Source: Vicia villosa (taxonomy: Eukaryota; Streptophyta; Magnoliopsida; Fabales; Fabaceae). Taken from it: 64,000 nucleotides of DNA. This document shows positions 1-11,517 of this stretch, one piece after another. Within the stretch, counting starts at the first letter, position 1. Every line of letters begins with the position of its first letter. Under the pieces are notes generated by a model. It ran no database searches, had not been told where the DNA came from, and saw only the letters and a program-made list of their open reading frames with translations. Where the stretch lies: NCBI RefSeq assembly GCF_029867415.1, contig NC_081185.1, positions 135,615,753 through 135,679,752 of the forward strand. Reading direction: 5' to 3'. Made by a program: the position numbers and the translations under genes.

Positions 1-1963
1 TGTAATGTATTCAACTTCACAAGTTGACAATGCAATCACTGACTTCCCGGATATTTAAAAAAATATCCAGAAGTACTTCTTCTGTCTACTCTATCACCAC
101 TCCAGTCAAAGTCTAAGTAGCACATAAGTTCTGACTCACATTCAGTACCAGAAGGGAACAAAACTCCATACTTTAGAGTCCCTTTAATATACCTTAGAAT
201 CCTAATTGCAGCTTGGTAATGTGACCACTTTGGTTTGTTCATAAACCTACTCACCATTTCAACTGCGTAAGAAATATCAGGCGTGTTATTACAATGATAT
301 CTCAGCGAGCCTACCAACTATTTAAAAGTTGTAGCATTTACATCATCACCTTTAGCATCAAAATCCAACTTGTGATTCGTCTCAGCAGGTGTGATTGCAG
401 ACCTGCAATTTGACAGCTCGAATCTCTCTAGAGGCTCAAGTTCATACTTTAATTGATGCAAAATGATACCCTTCTCAGAGTATAAAACCTCCATCCCAGA
501 AATTATACCAACTTTCCTCGGTCAATCATCTCAAATTAATTCATCAACACCTTCTTGAACTTTATTATATCATCATAATAGGTCCATGTCAGCAATATGT
601 CATCAACATAAAGACATACCATAATTATATCATCAGAATTGCCTCCAGAAGTATAATGAACATAAAGGCCATATTCCATCTCATAATTTTGAAACCCCTA
701 CTTTCTAAAAAAATGAATCAATCTTCAAATTCCAAGCTTTGTGTGCTTGCTTCAATCCATACAAGGCTTTATGAAACTTGTATACCATCCATTCCTGATT
801 CTTTTTCACAAATCTAGGAGTTTGTGACACATAAAATTCTTCTAGTAAAAGACCATTCAAAAATGCAGATTTAGCATCCAGTTGTATCATATGACAATTC
901 CTATTAGAAACTACATTAATCACTAACCTAATTGTTTCATGTCTAGATACAGGTGCAAACACCTCAAAGTAATCTAGCCCAGTTTTCTGAATAAAACCTC
1001 TAGCTACTAACCTCGCTTTGTGTTTCCCAATTAATCTATCTAGCTTCAATTTCACCTTGAAAACCCATTTGATGATGATGGGTTCTTTTCCTTTGGAAGC
1101 TTTGTCAACTCCCAAGTCTTGTTTCTTTCTATTGGCTCAAGTTATTCTTTCAAGGCCTTCAGCTAGACTTTCCTCTTGAGTGCTTCGTCTGTACTCACAA
1201 GTTCAGAGTCTACTAACACGACACACTGAATGACTTCACCTTTAGATTCTATTTCAGTATCATGTAACATGTGAAACTCTATAAACCTTTTGGGTATTTG
1301 TCTCATCCTTTGTGGTCTATGAACTTGTTGTGAATCTTCTACATAACATAGAACAATGTCAACTTCTAAACCTCCTTTAGAAACAATTCCTTTAGAATTA
1401 CCACCTTCTGAAGAATGACTTTTTCCAGCGGCATGATTAATTCTAGAAGTTTGACTCTCATAGTCTTGAACACCAGATTCTGGACCACCTTCAGAGTCTG
1501 GATCACTTCTAGAGTCTGGATCACTTCCAGAATCTCTGTCAGAGTCACCTTCCGACTCTGATTCACCTTCAGAGTCATAATCATTTTCACCTTTAAAGTC
1601 ATCTTCAGACTCTGACTCATCTTTAGAAACAACTTCCAAACTTCTTTCAAAAGCACCTCCAACATCAGAGGCAGGATTAGACGTGTTCCTATCCTAAGTT
1701 TATGATTATTTTACTATGAAATCTATGATAAATTCCACCTTCTTAGAGATTATACAATCAAGTTTATAAGCACATGTACTATAGTACCCCACCAATAACA
1801 TTACTTTACTGCTATCATCCAGCTTCTCTCTTTTAGCATCTTGAACATGCTTATAACATACAGAACCAAATACTCTAAGATGAATCACACTTTGTTTAAC
1901 CCTTGTCCACTTCTCAAAAGGATTAACTTCATTCATCTTCTTAGTTCGACACCTGTTGAACAC
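1..1963 (-). pseudogene. Decayed Ty1/copia retrotransposon polyprotein remnant
   Basis: Read on the minus strand, the domains follow the copia order. First is an integrase C-terminal piece (1963-1706, with HLRVFGSVCYKHV and KLDDSSKVMLLVGY). Next is a serine/aspartate-rich linker (1639-1163). Then comes the reverse transcriptase start (1115-705, with IKWVFKVKLK, KARLVARGF and LDAKSAFLNG), a YVDD catalytic box near 601-615, and an RT/RNase H connection (317-36, with ISYAVEMVSRFMNKP and YLDFDWSGD). The pieces lie in different frames separated by stops, so no working protein is made. No LTR was recognised at either side. The left end may continue beyond the window. The copia assignment is firm; the lineage is not resolved. 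Confidence 0.88.
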
Positions 1964-2430
1964 ATATGTTGCAATCGCAACAACTGTGGAAGGCAGAGGT
2001 GTAGAACCAGACAGTGAAAAAAATAAAGTATTTGCAGTTAGATAATGAAACTAAATACAGTAATAAATTTTTTATGCATTTCTGTGAGGAGAACAGAATC
2101 TAAAGAAACTTTTATGTGAGGAAGACACCATAGTAGAATGGTGTTGCATAGAGAATGAACATGACTCTAACAGAGAAGGCAAGGTGCCTTCGGTTGAATG
2201 TTGATATTTCAAGAGGCTTCTGAGATGCAACACTCAATAAGGCATGATATAGTCTATAGATCACCGTGGGTTTCATTGAATGGCAAATTTGTAGAGTATG
2301 TGTGGGCAAGTAGCCCTATTGATCTGAATAATTAGAGGACTTTTAGGTGTCCATCATATATACATATTTCAAGTGAGGATCGGTCTAAACTTGACCTCAA
2401 GTCAAAATAGTGCATATTTTTTTGCTACAA
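1964..2430. other. Unassigned stretch between two copia remnants
   Basis: This stretch joins the minus-strand copia remnant to the plus-strand one. Short open frames occur but none resembles a known family. It could be flanking DNA or decayed LTR; I saw no terminal TG/CA pair or target duplication. Confidence 0.3.
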
Positions 2431-2437
2431 TAAAGGT

Positions 2438-2977
2438 GTGAAGGGGTACAAGTTATGGGATTCGGTTAAGAGGAAGGTGGTTGTCAGTAGAGGTGTTGTA
2501 TTTGATGAGCAATCGATGCTGAAACAGTCAGATGTGACAGTTGCGTCAGACATTGAGGTAGAAAATTATAGTCCAACCGAGATCATAGTGGACATTGAGG
2601 AGCCACCAACGGGTTCAAGGAAGATGGTAGCCCAACAACAGAATGGACAAGGCTCAAATTCTGGTGGAGTGCAAGATTCAGGCGGAGTACAAGATTATAC
2701 ACTCGTGCGTGATATGGAGCCCTATCTTATTACATCTCTAGTGAGATATGGATTTGAAGACTTAGTATCATATGCTTTTCTTACCAGTTCATCTTTACCA
2801 GTTCAGGAGACTCTTCTACTTTTCAAAAGGCTATGGCTAGCCATGAGAAAGATAAGTGGATGGGTGATATTATGGAGGAGATAGAGCCCTTGATAAAGAA
2901 TGAGACATGAGATCTTGTTCAACTACCATAAGGAAAGAGTGTTATTGATTACAAGTGGGTGTATAAGAAAACCCAAC

Positions 2978-3056
<79 letters not shown>

Positions 3057-3275
3057 GTGTGTGTGTGTAAGACTCGCCTCGTTGCAAAAGATTATTCACA
3101 TCAAAAAGGGATTGATTATGATAATATTTTTAGCCTGTTGGTTAGATACACTTCTATTATAACAATATTAACCCTGATAGCTAGGAGAGATATGCACTTA
3201 GCATGAATGTAAAAATAGCTTTTCTGCATAGTAATTTAGAGGAGCAAATTTGTATGAGGCAGCCATCGTGAAAAT
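2438..3275 (+). pseudogene. Second decayed Ty1/copia remnant (linker and RT start)
   Basis: The plus strand encodes a copia linker opening (KGYKLWDSVKRKVVVSRGVV) that runs as an open frame to 2884. It is followed by broken reverse-transcriptase sequence: VIDYKWVYKKT just before an (AG)n tract, then KTRLVAKDYSHQKGIDYDN after it, and weaker similarity to the LDVKTAFLHG block near 3220. Stops and frame shifts occur throughout. It lies in the opposite orientation to the copia remnant at 1-1963 and belongs to a different subfamily judging by the linker. The microsatellite interrupts the RT between two conserved blocks. Confidence 0.8.
2981..3068 (+). repeat. (AG)n/(GT)n microsatellite
   Basis: An almost pure GA run of about 72 bases passes into a short GT run. 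It sits inside the decayed copia reverse transcriptase, between the KWVYKKT and RLVAKDY blocks. Confidence 0.97.
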
Positions 3276-3914
3276 GAACACCTCAAAATAATTGTATTAT
3301 TTTTACCATTTCACAAGGCACATAACCATTCAATATTATGTTTCTTAAAGAGGGAGCTTCTAGGCTAGAAGTTCAAAAGTCTTATAACCTAGTTGTGCCA
3401 ACTAATTTGTACGGCTACTCCATTGTGGTCGGGGTGGGACCTCCTCCCGTTTGTCATTAGTGACAAAAATCCTAAACCATAATACACAATAGTGACCATA
3501 TCCTATAACAACTCTCCAATAATTGCTACCCCACACCTTTTATTTTGATTATTGAGATTTAAGAGTTGGTAACAAAAATGATTCAACGGTTCTTTTATTC
3601 CATGCACTTTCTTAGACATAAAGTATGAGATTAAGTTCTAACAGCAATTTTTTTAAAAATTCCTAAACTAAAAAAAGTTAGCATCGTTAATCATGTCTAG
3701 ATTTCAGGTTTAAAGTTCCTGATTCCTTCATTGAAGAAAACATACACATTAATAATTAGAAAATAATTAAACTATGGGATTACTAAAGAGAAGGAAAAAA
3801 GCAAACAACCAAACTAAGAAAACCTCGTCCCTATTTTCATGTATTATTTATTATATTTATCACTTTTGCTTTTCTTTTTCACCTCTTTATCCCTTCTTTT
3901 TGTTTAGTTTTATC
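3276..3914. other. Intergenic, 3' flank of the LONGIFOLIA-like gene
   Basis: No ORF, repeat or recognisable element was seen. The part just below 3915 should hold the 3' UTR and polyadenylation region of the minus-strand gene; T-rich tracts on the plus strand at 3840-3905 fit this but no poly(A) signal was fixed. Confidence 0.4.
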
Positions 3915-6807
3915 CTAATTATTATAAAACTCTAACTTCCTGCGAAGCACCGAAACTTTGTTACGTGGTACTCCTCTACACAATGCTAGATCTCCAATGG
4001 TTTCACATATAAGATCTTTGAATATGAACCGTTCGATGTCCAACACTACGTCTCCAATTTCCACTTGGCATTCACCCCATTCATTCTCACCCTTCATGTC
4101 CTTCTTCAACACACCACATATAACCTCAAACATATCCTCCGATGATTCTTCCCTCTCTCGGATCCTCCGAAACTCCGACCAGATTTGATGTAACGACGGT
4201 AGATTCTCCAACTTCCACGGTGGCAAACGGCGTTTACAGTTGAGAATCTCATGAATGGTGTCGAAGATTAACTTTCTTTGAAGAGTGGAAACTTTGGAAT
4301 TGGAAGTGTTTTTGTTTCCCTTGAGGTACTGTTGCTGTTCCAGTAACAGAAACATGTCATTGTCTTTGTCTTTTGGTAAGTAGTTAGAAGCTCGAAGTAC
4401 TTCTGAAACATATACGAAATCGGAATCCTCTGACTTGGTTTCGTTTGAACTCAAAGCTGTACTCCAAGCATCTTCTTCTGACTCCGCTCCTAGATCTGCA
4501 ATTTCACCGAACTTCATTAACATCAAGCGAGATTAAGAAAAAATAATTAACTAACTAAAAAACAAATAAATGCAGATAACTGACACTGCTAATTTATTTA
4601 ATAAAAATTACGACCATCACACTCAAACGATAACAACGATAATTATTTAAAAATATGAATAAATTAATTATTTAAAAAAAATCAAATTTATTTATAATAA
4701 TTTATTTACTCCTACTTTCAAGTATTTTCACGGGGACACCACTATCGATCTTGAAAAGCAGAATGCCATCACTCTCCCACGTGATTCTACAAGTATTCTT
4801 CTGACGTAGTAGTCAATGAACCAATCCAACCAACTACGTTTCCAAAGAATCAAATGATTGGTCCACGTAATATGCAAATTTCACAACCACTACCACTGCA
4901 CTACTAGTGTGAAAGTAATAAAAAGTCTTGTTTCTTGTTTTGTGTAGTAAAGAAATGACAATACACCATTCACCCAAGCAACAAAACAGTTGTAATTGTT
5001 GTGAAGAAATGGAAAGAACAGTTTGGTTCTTAAAAGACCTAAACACGCGTACCCTATCAATGACATCACACCTAATATTAACTTTTTCACAAGTAAAAAA
5101 GCAATGACCTTAACGCCAAGGAAGCAATGATTACGACTTATGTATGTACGGACAAAACAAAACTACTGACCTTTATATTCAATGCATCTTTTCATTACTG
5201 GAGATGGTGAACACGACGAGTCGTCTTTGTAAAACGACGAGTCAAGAACCGATACGGGACTCGGTTGTTGTAACTCAGTTATTTCCGCTATACTGTTGAG
5301 TAATTTATCACACCTCTGCAGTAGCTCTTTCCCCTCTCTGTATTGGTCCACCACCTTAATTAGCCTCTGCACCGGAAATAAATTCATCTCATTAATTAAT
5401 TCAATTAATAAAATTGATTAAAAAAAATTAAATAATCAATTTAGCAAACCTCTGTGTCGGTACGTGAAGAGTTACTGAAACTACCATCAGAAACAGTAGA
5501 CGATTCATCTTCCGCCATGGTTTTCTCTTCCTTTTGGTAAGTTGTAACTTTTCTCATCCTTGGCGACCGAATCGGTGATTGCCGGTTCGGTTCAGTCTTC
5601 GCGGATTGAACGGGGGAAACTCTTCGGCGATCAACACTGTCATTCACTCTTTGCTCTTTCTCCATGCTAGTAACTTTCCTCACGCGGTTAGGACTGCGCG
5701 TGGGGGAGTTTGCGGTGTTTCTGTTTTTAACATTAGGTTGATTATGATCAGTTCGAGTCTTTGGATTGGACCGGAAAGTGGAGACGGGTGGAGGAGAATC
5801 ATTCCCGGTTCCGGTCCAACCGGTTCGGTGAAATGATTTTCCAGGTTTCATAAGAACTATAGGTGATTCGTGTTCCTTCACATTCTCAATGACGAAGTTT
5901 TTATGATTTGCTAATTTCTTAGAATGTAAGAGCCCTTTCAGCTGCAATGCTTCAAGGATTTGTTTCAGTGTTTCCAGATCTTTAGAAGGTTCATGAATCC
6001 CACGCATCTTCAACCGTTTCTCAATCTCTCCTTGAACGGAAACAGAAACACTCTGTTTCGGACCAGGGAAAAAATCAGCGGAATCATAGAAACACTTCTT
6101 TTGTTTGGTTGTTATTCCTCTGACTGGTTCTGTTTTCTCAGTTAGATCTGAGTCTGTGCCGTTTAACAATGAACCACTGTCGAATTGGAATTGCTTTAAC
6201 TGGAAATTCGTAGTGTCAAAGAAACGATACTGTTGAGAATGAGATAGATCTCTGTGAACCGTTGATTCCGAAGCTGATCTCTGCAGCTTCGGGTTAGGGT
6301 TAGGGTTGGGGTTAGGATCAGAGTCTTCGAGACCCATGAGCTTTGCAACAACGCTAGTGGAGCGTCGTCGTTTCTCTTCATCTTTAGGATGAATCGTTCC
6401 TTTTGCATCCATTACGGCCCTGCTATCTAACGATAGTCTCGGTGCTTCTCTGGCGAATTTCCATGAAGATCTTGTTCCTTCTTTGAAATCGAAAACCGGA
6501 AGAATCTGAACAGTCGGTTTTTCGGGTTGAGTTGTTTCAGCTTCTGGTGTTGATTCAGCCGGTGAGTTACAACCGTTTGTTTCCGGTTCCTGTAAAAATA
6601 CGAAATCGCTACGTTATAATTGAACACAGAGAATGAATGAGAGTGATTTTGAGTTTGAATCTGTACCGTTGGTTTCGTGGAATTGAGTCTTTTAACGGGA
6701 AATGAGTGGTGGCGATCGAAGATGTGTAGGAAACCTGCCATGCACCCCATCTGTTTTTGAAAGTGTTTCTCAAGCTTTTGATCTTTTGCTCCCGTTCCTC
6801 TTGTCAT
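3915..6807 (-). CDS. LONGIFOLIA/TRM-family protein (DUF3741 + DUF4378), four exons
   Basis: This is the only convincing host gene. I place exons at 6807-6667, 6589-5450, 5366-5171 and 4495-3915. All introns are GT-AG (77, 83 and 675 bp), giving 2058 nt or 685 residues. Exon 1 carries QKQMGCMAGFLHIFDRHH, typical of LONGIFOLIA-like N-termini. Exon 2 carries APRLSLDSRAV followed by STSVVAKLMGLED (the DUF3741/VARLMGL box), and later DLETLKQILEALQLKGLL. Exon 4 is the DUF4378 region (FVYVSEVLRASNYL to the C-terminus), ending VSVLRRKLEF plus three residues. Family members (LONGIFOLIA1/2, TRM proteins) act in TON1/PP2A microtubule-array control and promote longitudinal cell elongation in Arabidopsis. 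The first ATG at 6807 is chosen because the codons leading into the conserved block resemble family N-termini. At 685 residues it is shorter than Arabidopsis LNG1/2, which I recall as about 900. No broken codon was seen. The family call is firm; orthology is not established. Confidence 0.9.
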
Positions 6808-6992
6808 TCTCTCTTTCTCTGTTTTGTTTCTTTCACAAATCTCAATGTGAAGGCTTCACCATTTTTTTTCACATTCTCATTCCTCACTCTGGTTCTTACT
6901 TCTTAATACTGTTGTGGTATGTGGGCACCCTTTTATTCTACACTCCCGCTTTTCTCGTCTTTAAAACGCCACACCAGAACATGAACCTTGTC

Positions 6993-7001
6993 AAATTATA
7001 G
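6993..7001 (-). promoter_or_regulatory. Candidate TATA box of the LONGIFOLIA-like gene
   Basis: CTATAATTT on the minus strand lies about 190 bases upstream of the chosen ATG, followed by a purine-rich stretch just before the ATG that could be 5' UTR. Position and sequence fit a plant TATA element, but AT-rich flanks make chance matches common. Confidence 0.25.
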
Positions 7002-7440
7002 TTTTGCCCTTCATTTTGTTTTTTCTATAATTTAATATATGAGACATAAATGATAGTAATAATATCTCTTCCCCGGCTTCATCCTAATTTAGTTTAAGAA
7101 ATTTATTTAGTAATGTCTGAGAAATAAAGATTATAAATAGTTTTCTAAAACATCCTTCAATTTTAAAATAGAAAGAGGAATTAAAAACTACAGAAAAAAA
7201 TAGTAATAATACGATAGAAAAGAGACTAAAATTTTATTATACTTAGTTACAAATGACTTCAAACAAATAACACACTTCCTATTTTTTCTTATATAAACTT
7301 ATCATTTATGTGAAAGTGTAGAGACAAAGACATTAAGACGAGGAGGATCACAATAGATAGTTATTTTTTCTTTATGAAAATACAAATCATAACATAAAAG
7401 GCTCAAAAAGGCTTCGTTACACTTGTTATTATTGTTGTTA
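7002..7440. other. AT-rich upstream region, nothing recognised
   Basis: AT-rich sequence upstream of the LONGIFOLIA-like gene. No gene, terminal repeat or tandem repeat was recognised; distal promoter elements cannot be judged by eye. Confidence 0.35.
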
Positions 7441-9269
7441 TTACAATCAGACCCTTTAGTTTCCATGAACCCGGTCATGTGATTATCGTAACTAATGGCT
7501 AACTTAGCAAGATTGTGGGCTTTCAAATTAGTTTCCCGATTGAGAATATGGATTGATCCATTGATGAATCCCATTAGGTTTGGCTGATTTGAAGCGCCAA
7601 TGCACCAACGTGTGTCCTATCCTAGTCATCATTCCTTTTCTACGCTTCATCTACTTTTTGCTTCCTTCTCATCTTGCCATGTCTATCTTTTGAATCACTA
7701 TCATCCTCGAATCTTCCCTTCATTACGTTTGTCTCTTCATTGCAATTTCCAAGAGCTTTTCTTGTTACATCCTTATTTAAGTGAATCTCTTTTGTGACAG
7801 ACAACGCCTTCATAACCATAACCTTGCAATTCGTGAAATAATCGTGTTCTCAGCTTTCAACTCCCTATTCAGATGAAGTGAAAGTATGATTGTTTGGTCA
7901 TCCGCCACTGGAGGGTTGGAGTACCCACTTGTCTTCCAAATCGCTCCTGCCAAGTAATCCCCCTTTTTCATTTTTAACGTTGCTCCCATGTTCCATTTTC
8001 CAGCCTCCTCCATATTTGCATATGTACTAATAAAATTTTCCTTCATACCCAATGTTTTTTTAATGATTTCCTTATCAGCAAGCTTATTCATGATATTATG
8101 ACAAGCTTTGAAATCGTTTTTCAACACTTCATTAGAGACATGTTCACTCAAGCTTTCTTTACTATTCATACCCGATCTACTATGTGTGTCTTGTTTGTCA
8201 AATCTTCGTTTCTAAATGATTCAAGTTAATAATGCTCAGCTTTGGTTTATGAATATTGCGATAAATATTCAAACTCTTATTGTTCTAATGTTTGTTTTTA
8301 GAATCCTTACTACTATGATCCCGATTATTACTATTTTATTTTTTGGATTTTTGATAAGTGTGGACCTGATTATACCTCTCGTTGTTGCCTTTGTAATGCA
8401 TGATCGTTCTTTTCTCATCCGTATAATTCTGATACAGACCATGGAGATTCACCTCGCTCTGATTCACCTTTGCTCTAGTTTGATTTTCCTCATGTAAGTT
8501 TCCGTCTTGTTCTTCTTTATCCTGCTTGGTAAGATTAATCTTGGCCTGGTTGTTCATCTCATTCTTCATCCTATCATCTATGTGGTTTTTGTTATCATTT
8601 TTCTTGGAGATCTCACCCTTATACTAACATTTATTTTCCACTGGTTGTTTCTTTTGGATTGTGCCTCTGATAGCATTCTTTCTCCATCTTATATTGGTTC
8701 AAGAACTTATGGATTTGCTTGGTTATCTGACCCATATTATACAATGTCAGGCATTTTGTTTGAAAAAAATCTACTTTTTCCTCTCCTTTACTATATAGAA
8801 TCCTTCTGTTATCGTTATATATGTCTTATTTGTGTTGCAGATGCGGATTATGGAAATTTTCCTTTATTGGTTGATCTTTTATTATACTCGTCCCAAGCTC
8901 CTGACACTTGTTGTTATACAGGTTAGGATTATCCTTCACACTATATGTTTGATTCATTTTAGAGAATTAGTCATTGTAACGACTTTGATTAACTTTTCAT
9001 TTGACTGGTTTGTTTGTTAGGTGGATATTGATTTTCTGTCTAGGGAGCTGCTGATGCATAGTGATCTCGTTACTGACTATGTTTTGTCGCTTAATGTTAT
9101 AATCTTTGAGAATATCATCGCTAGGTTGTTTGTGTTCTTTACGGTAAGTTCTTTGGCCTTCTATAGAGTTTCCTCTGCAACTGCTTGTCATACTATTTCT
9201 TTGATGCTTATTATTCCGGCTAAAGTCCTTTTTCCTCTCTGATATTTTTTCTTGAGAAACGGTAGTGTT
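7440..9269 (-). pseudogene. Decayed non-LTR/RNase H (RVT_3-type) remnant
   Basis: The minus strand holds recognisable pieces of a plant RVT_3-type RNase H domain. GDYLAGAIWKTSGYSNPP lies within an open frame at 8169-7810, and NRETNLKAHNLAKLAIS, the usual C-terminal part, at about 7540-7480. Upstream on the same strand (9250-8170) are lysine/asparagine/glutamine-rich open frames such as that at 8569-8336, which resemble the polar tail of a LINE ORF1 but carry no clear domain. Several stops break the reading. The same kind of sequence continues at 10417-10660 on the far side of a solo LTR, so the element was probably split by that insertion. The RNase H call is fairly sure; the link to the polar region is inference. 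Confidence 0.55.
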
Positions 9270-10416
9270 TGTTAGAACAAGATTTGTTCTGATCAATATT
9301 CTTAGTTTTGATGATAACAATGTATATGAATTTTGTATGAGATAATGTGGTACTCTAATACTATACAATTTCCATTTCAGGAATTATATAAAGAGTATGC
9401 ACAAAATCAGCGCAAGAAGCACTGACTCAGAAGGTTCAGCATACAACATCAGAACATGGCCTGGCAAGACATCAGAAGATGGTCAAGCAGAATCAGAACA
9501 TGAGTCTATGGTAGCATCAAAAGAACTTGAGATCAGAAGCAGAAGCACTGAAGTTCTCATGGTATCACGCTCAGAAGCACTTCAAGGTCAGAAGACAAGA
9601 AGATGCTCTGCACCAAACTGTTTGACTCTGATGATATTCAAACGTTGTTCACACAAACATCAGATCAGAAGCAAGTACTAGCTGGCAGGCTACGCTGACT
9701 GACAAAAGGAACGTTGAAAGCTATGAAAGGCAATGTCAGTAGACACAGCGAAAGCAAGGCTCGAGGTAGTTGACAAAAGAGTGAAACATTAAATGCAATG
9801 CTATACGGAATACGCAAAGCATTAAATGCTCCCAACGGTCATCTTCTCAAACGCCTATAAATATGAAGTTCTGATGAGAAGCTATGTTACGAATTCTGAA
9901 TACAACACTTGCGCAAATATACAGAAACGCTGTAAAATTCAAAAAGCTCTCAAACTTCATCATCAACCTCACTACATTGTTGTTGTAATACTTTAGTGAG
10001 ATTAAGCTTAAACTTAAGAGAAAATCACAGTTGTGATAATAGCTTTATAAGAAGCATTGTAACTCTTAAAAGAATTTGTTTACATTAAGTTGTAAGAACT
10101 AGAGTGATCAGGTTGTTGATCAGTATACTCTAGAAAGTCTTAGAGGGTATCTAAGCAGATTGTTCCTAGAGTGATCAGGTTGTGATCAGTATACTCTAGA
10201 AGACTTAGAAGTTGTCTAAGTGGAAAACCATTGTAATCTCGTGTGATTAGTGGATTAAATCCTCAGGTGAGGTAAATCACTCCAAGGGGGTGGACTGGAG
10301 TAGTTTAGTTAACAACGAACCTGGATAAAAATCATTGTGCAAATTGTTTTTATCTTACAAGTTTTAAAGCTACAGTTATTCAAACCCCCCCTTTCTAAGT
10401 GTTTTTCTATCCTTCA
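9270..10416 (+). mobile_element. Solo LTR of a SIRE/Maximus-like copia element, TSD GTGTT
   Basis: The block begins TGTTAGAACAAG and ends CTATCCTTCA, the usual TG...CA ends of an LTR, and is 1147 bp. It is flanked by a perfect 5-bp duplication, GTGTT at 9265-9269 and again at 10417-10421. There is no internal coding region, so it is a solo LTR left by LTR-LTR recombination. The start, the C-run near the 3' end and the terminal CTAAGTGTTTTTCTATCCTT resemble SIRE-type LTRs. The open frame at 9397-9681 lies inside it and is not a gene. Similar LTR sequence occurs at 14087 and, inverted, at 52107-53125. Confidence 0.92.
9855..9863 (+). promoter_or_regulatory. TATA box of the solo LTR
   Basis: CTATAAATA lies in the middle of the LTR, in the sense orientation, where the U3/R boundary of a copia LTR is expected. 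It could still drive transcription towards 10416. Confidence 0.45.
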
Positions 10417-10660
10417 GTGTTAATGTATCGTGTGTTATCCTTTATATGGGTATTTATAAACTAGTATATAGCTCTATTTCTCGCCCACCAAATGTTGTTG
10501 ATAATTGTCATGATTTTCATTAAAGTCACGCCATCTTCCTTCTTTAAGATCTCCCACAACCATTCTAGGAAGGTAGTATTATGCATTGTTCTTGCGAAAA
10601 ACACTAAACTGAGTTACTTCCTTATAGGAATAGGGGAGCCGCAGTGTGGTATGTTTTTGT
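10417..10660 (-). pseudogene. Continuation of the split retroelement remnant
   Basis: On the minus strand this stretch reads as broken protein-like sequence (for example LKEGRWRDFNENHDNYQQHL). It appears to continue the remnant at 7440-9269 once the solo LTR and one GTGTT copy are disregarded. I cannot name the domain; a LINE ORF1 region downstream of the zinc knuckle is the best guess. Confidence 0.35.
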
Positions 10661-11517
10661 AGGATTTTGGGGGATTTGGGTGCTATGATAGTGGTATGTC
10701 TTTATCCAAGATGAATATCTTGCTTATCCTTGTGCGGGAGCCCCTCATATAGCTTATTTATTGTACCTTGAAGATCCTAATTCAAGAGGCATCCATTGGA
10801 TTCCCTTATGTTTCTTACTCTTCAAAACATCTGCCATTAATCATGATCACGTATTTAATTCTTGTATAATAGTAACATTAATGGGCCGACTTATGCTTTA
10901 AACGTTACAACCATGACCGACTCATGCCCATTGGTATGAGACTAGGTCGCGTAATAAACCTTTCCGACTCGTGGATCCTACTCATAGCTTAGGTAATGAA
11001 CCTACCCAACAAATGGGCCCTGCTGATGGGGTTGGTATTCGGTTAGCATCCTGTCTCGACCCTCCTTGATTCTCATCTCAAGCGGCTACATATCCCGGCT
11101 TAGTAGGAATATTTTTGGGATGTATATAAGCCCCCCCCACCCCCATGAGCATAAGTTCTATTTCAAGGATGTGATGTTCGGTCATGAAGCCCAGAAGGTA
11201 TTCTAGGCCAACATCGGGTTCTGTACTAGACCCGTACCTCCGGTGGCATGGAAAATGAAGAGTTGCGTCTTTCTGAGTGCTATAGGCTCTCTCATAATAT
11301 AATGATGTTTTCATTGGGAATTGATTATAGGTGATTGTTCCTTTCTTTACTCCACTAATCATTGGGTCCCTATTTAAACCCTATTTCCCCCATTCATTCC
11401 ATCTCAGCATTCATAACATTTTTCTTCTCAGCACCCATTTCAATCAAAGCACTCACTTTTCTCAATTTTTTCATTCCCTTCTCTTACTAGATTCTAATTT
11501 TTCATCCTTTTTAGAGA
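10661..11517 (+). mobile_element. Probable LTR/leader of a gypsy-type element
   Basis: This stretch is less AT-rich than its neighbours and precedes a plus-strand gypsy-type ORF. TATA-like boxes appear at about 11127-11133 (GTATATAA) and 11370-11377 (TATTTAAA), followed by a pyrimidine-rich leader. No matching second LTR was found and its ends are not fixed. The minus-strand open frame at 11362-11078 matches nothing I know. Confidence 0.35.

Noticed and set aside
5579..5836. Plus-strand open frames inside 5579-6145
   Set aside because: Antisense to exon 2 of the LONGIFOLIA-like gene, which has conserved motifs and consistent splicing.
6702..7001. Plus-strand open frame of 99 codons rich in Phe/Leu
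   Set aside because: It overlaps exon 1 and the 5' flank of the minus-strand gene and has no recognisable domain.
8216..9242. Plus-strand hydrophobic open frames resembling membrane proteins
   Set aside because: They are the complement of Lys/Asn/Gln-rich minus-strand retroelement sequence; the hydrophobicity is a strand artefact.
9397..9681. Plus-strand open frame of 94 codons
   Set aside because: It lies wholly inside the solo LTR bounded by TG...CA and GTGTT duplications.
11078..11362. Minus-strand open frame of 94 codons
   Set aside because: It has no family match and lies in the leader/LTR of a plus-strand gypsy-type ORF.
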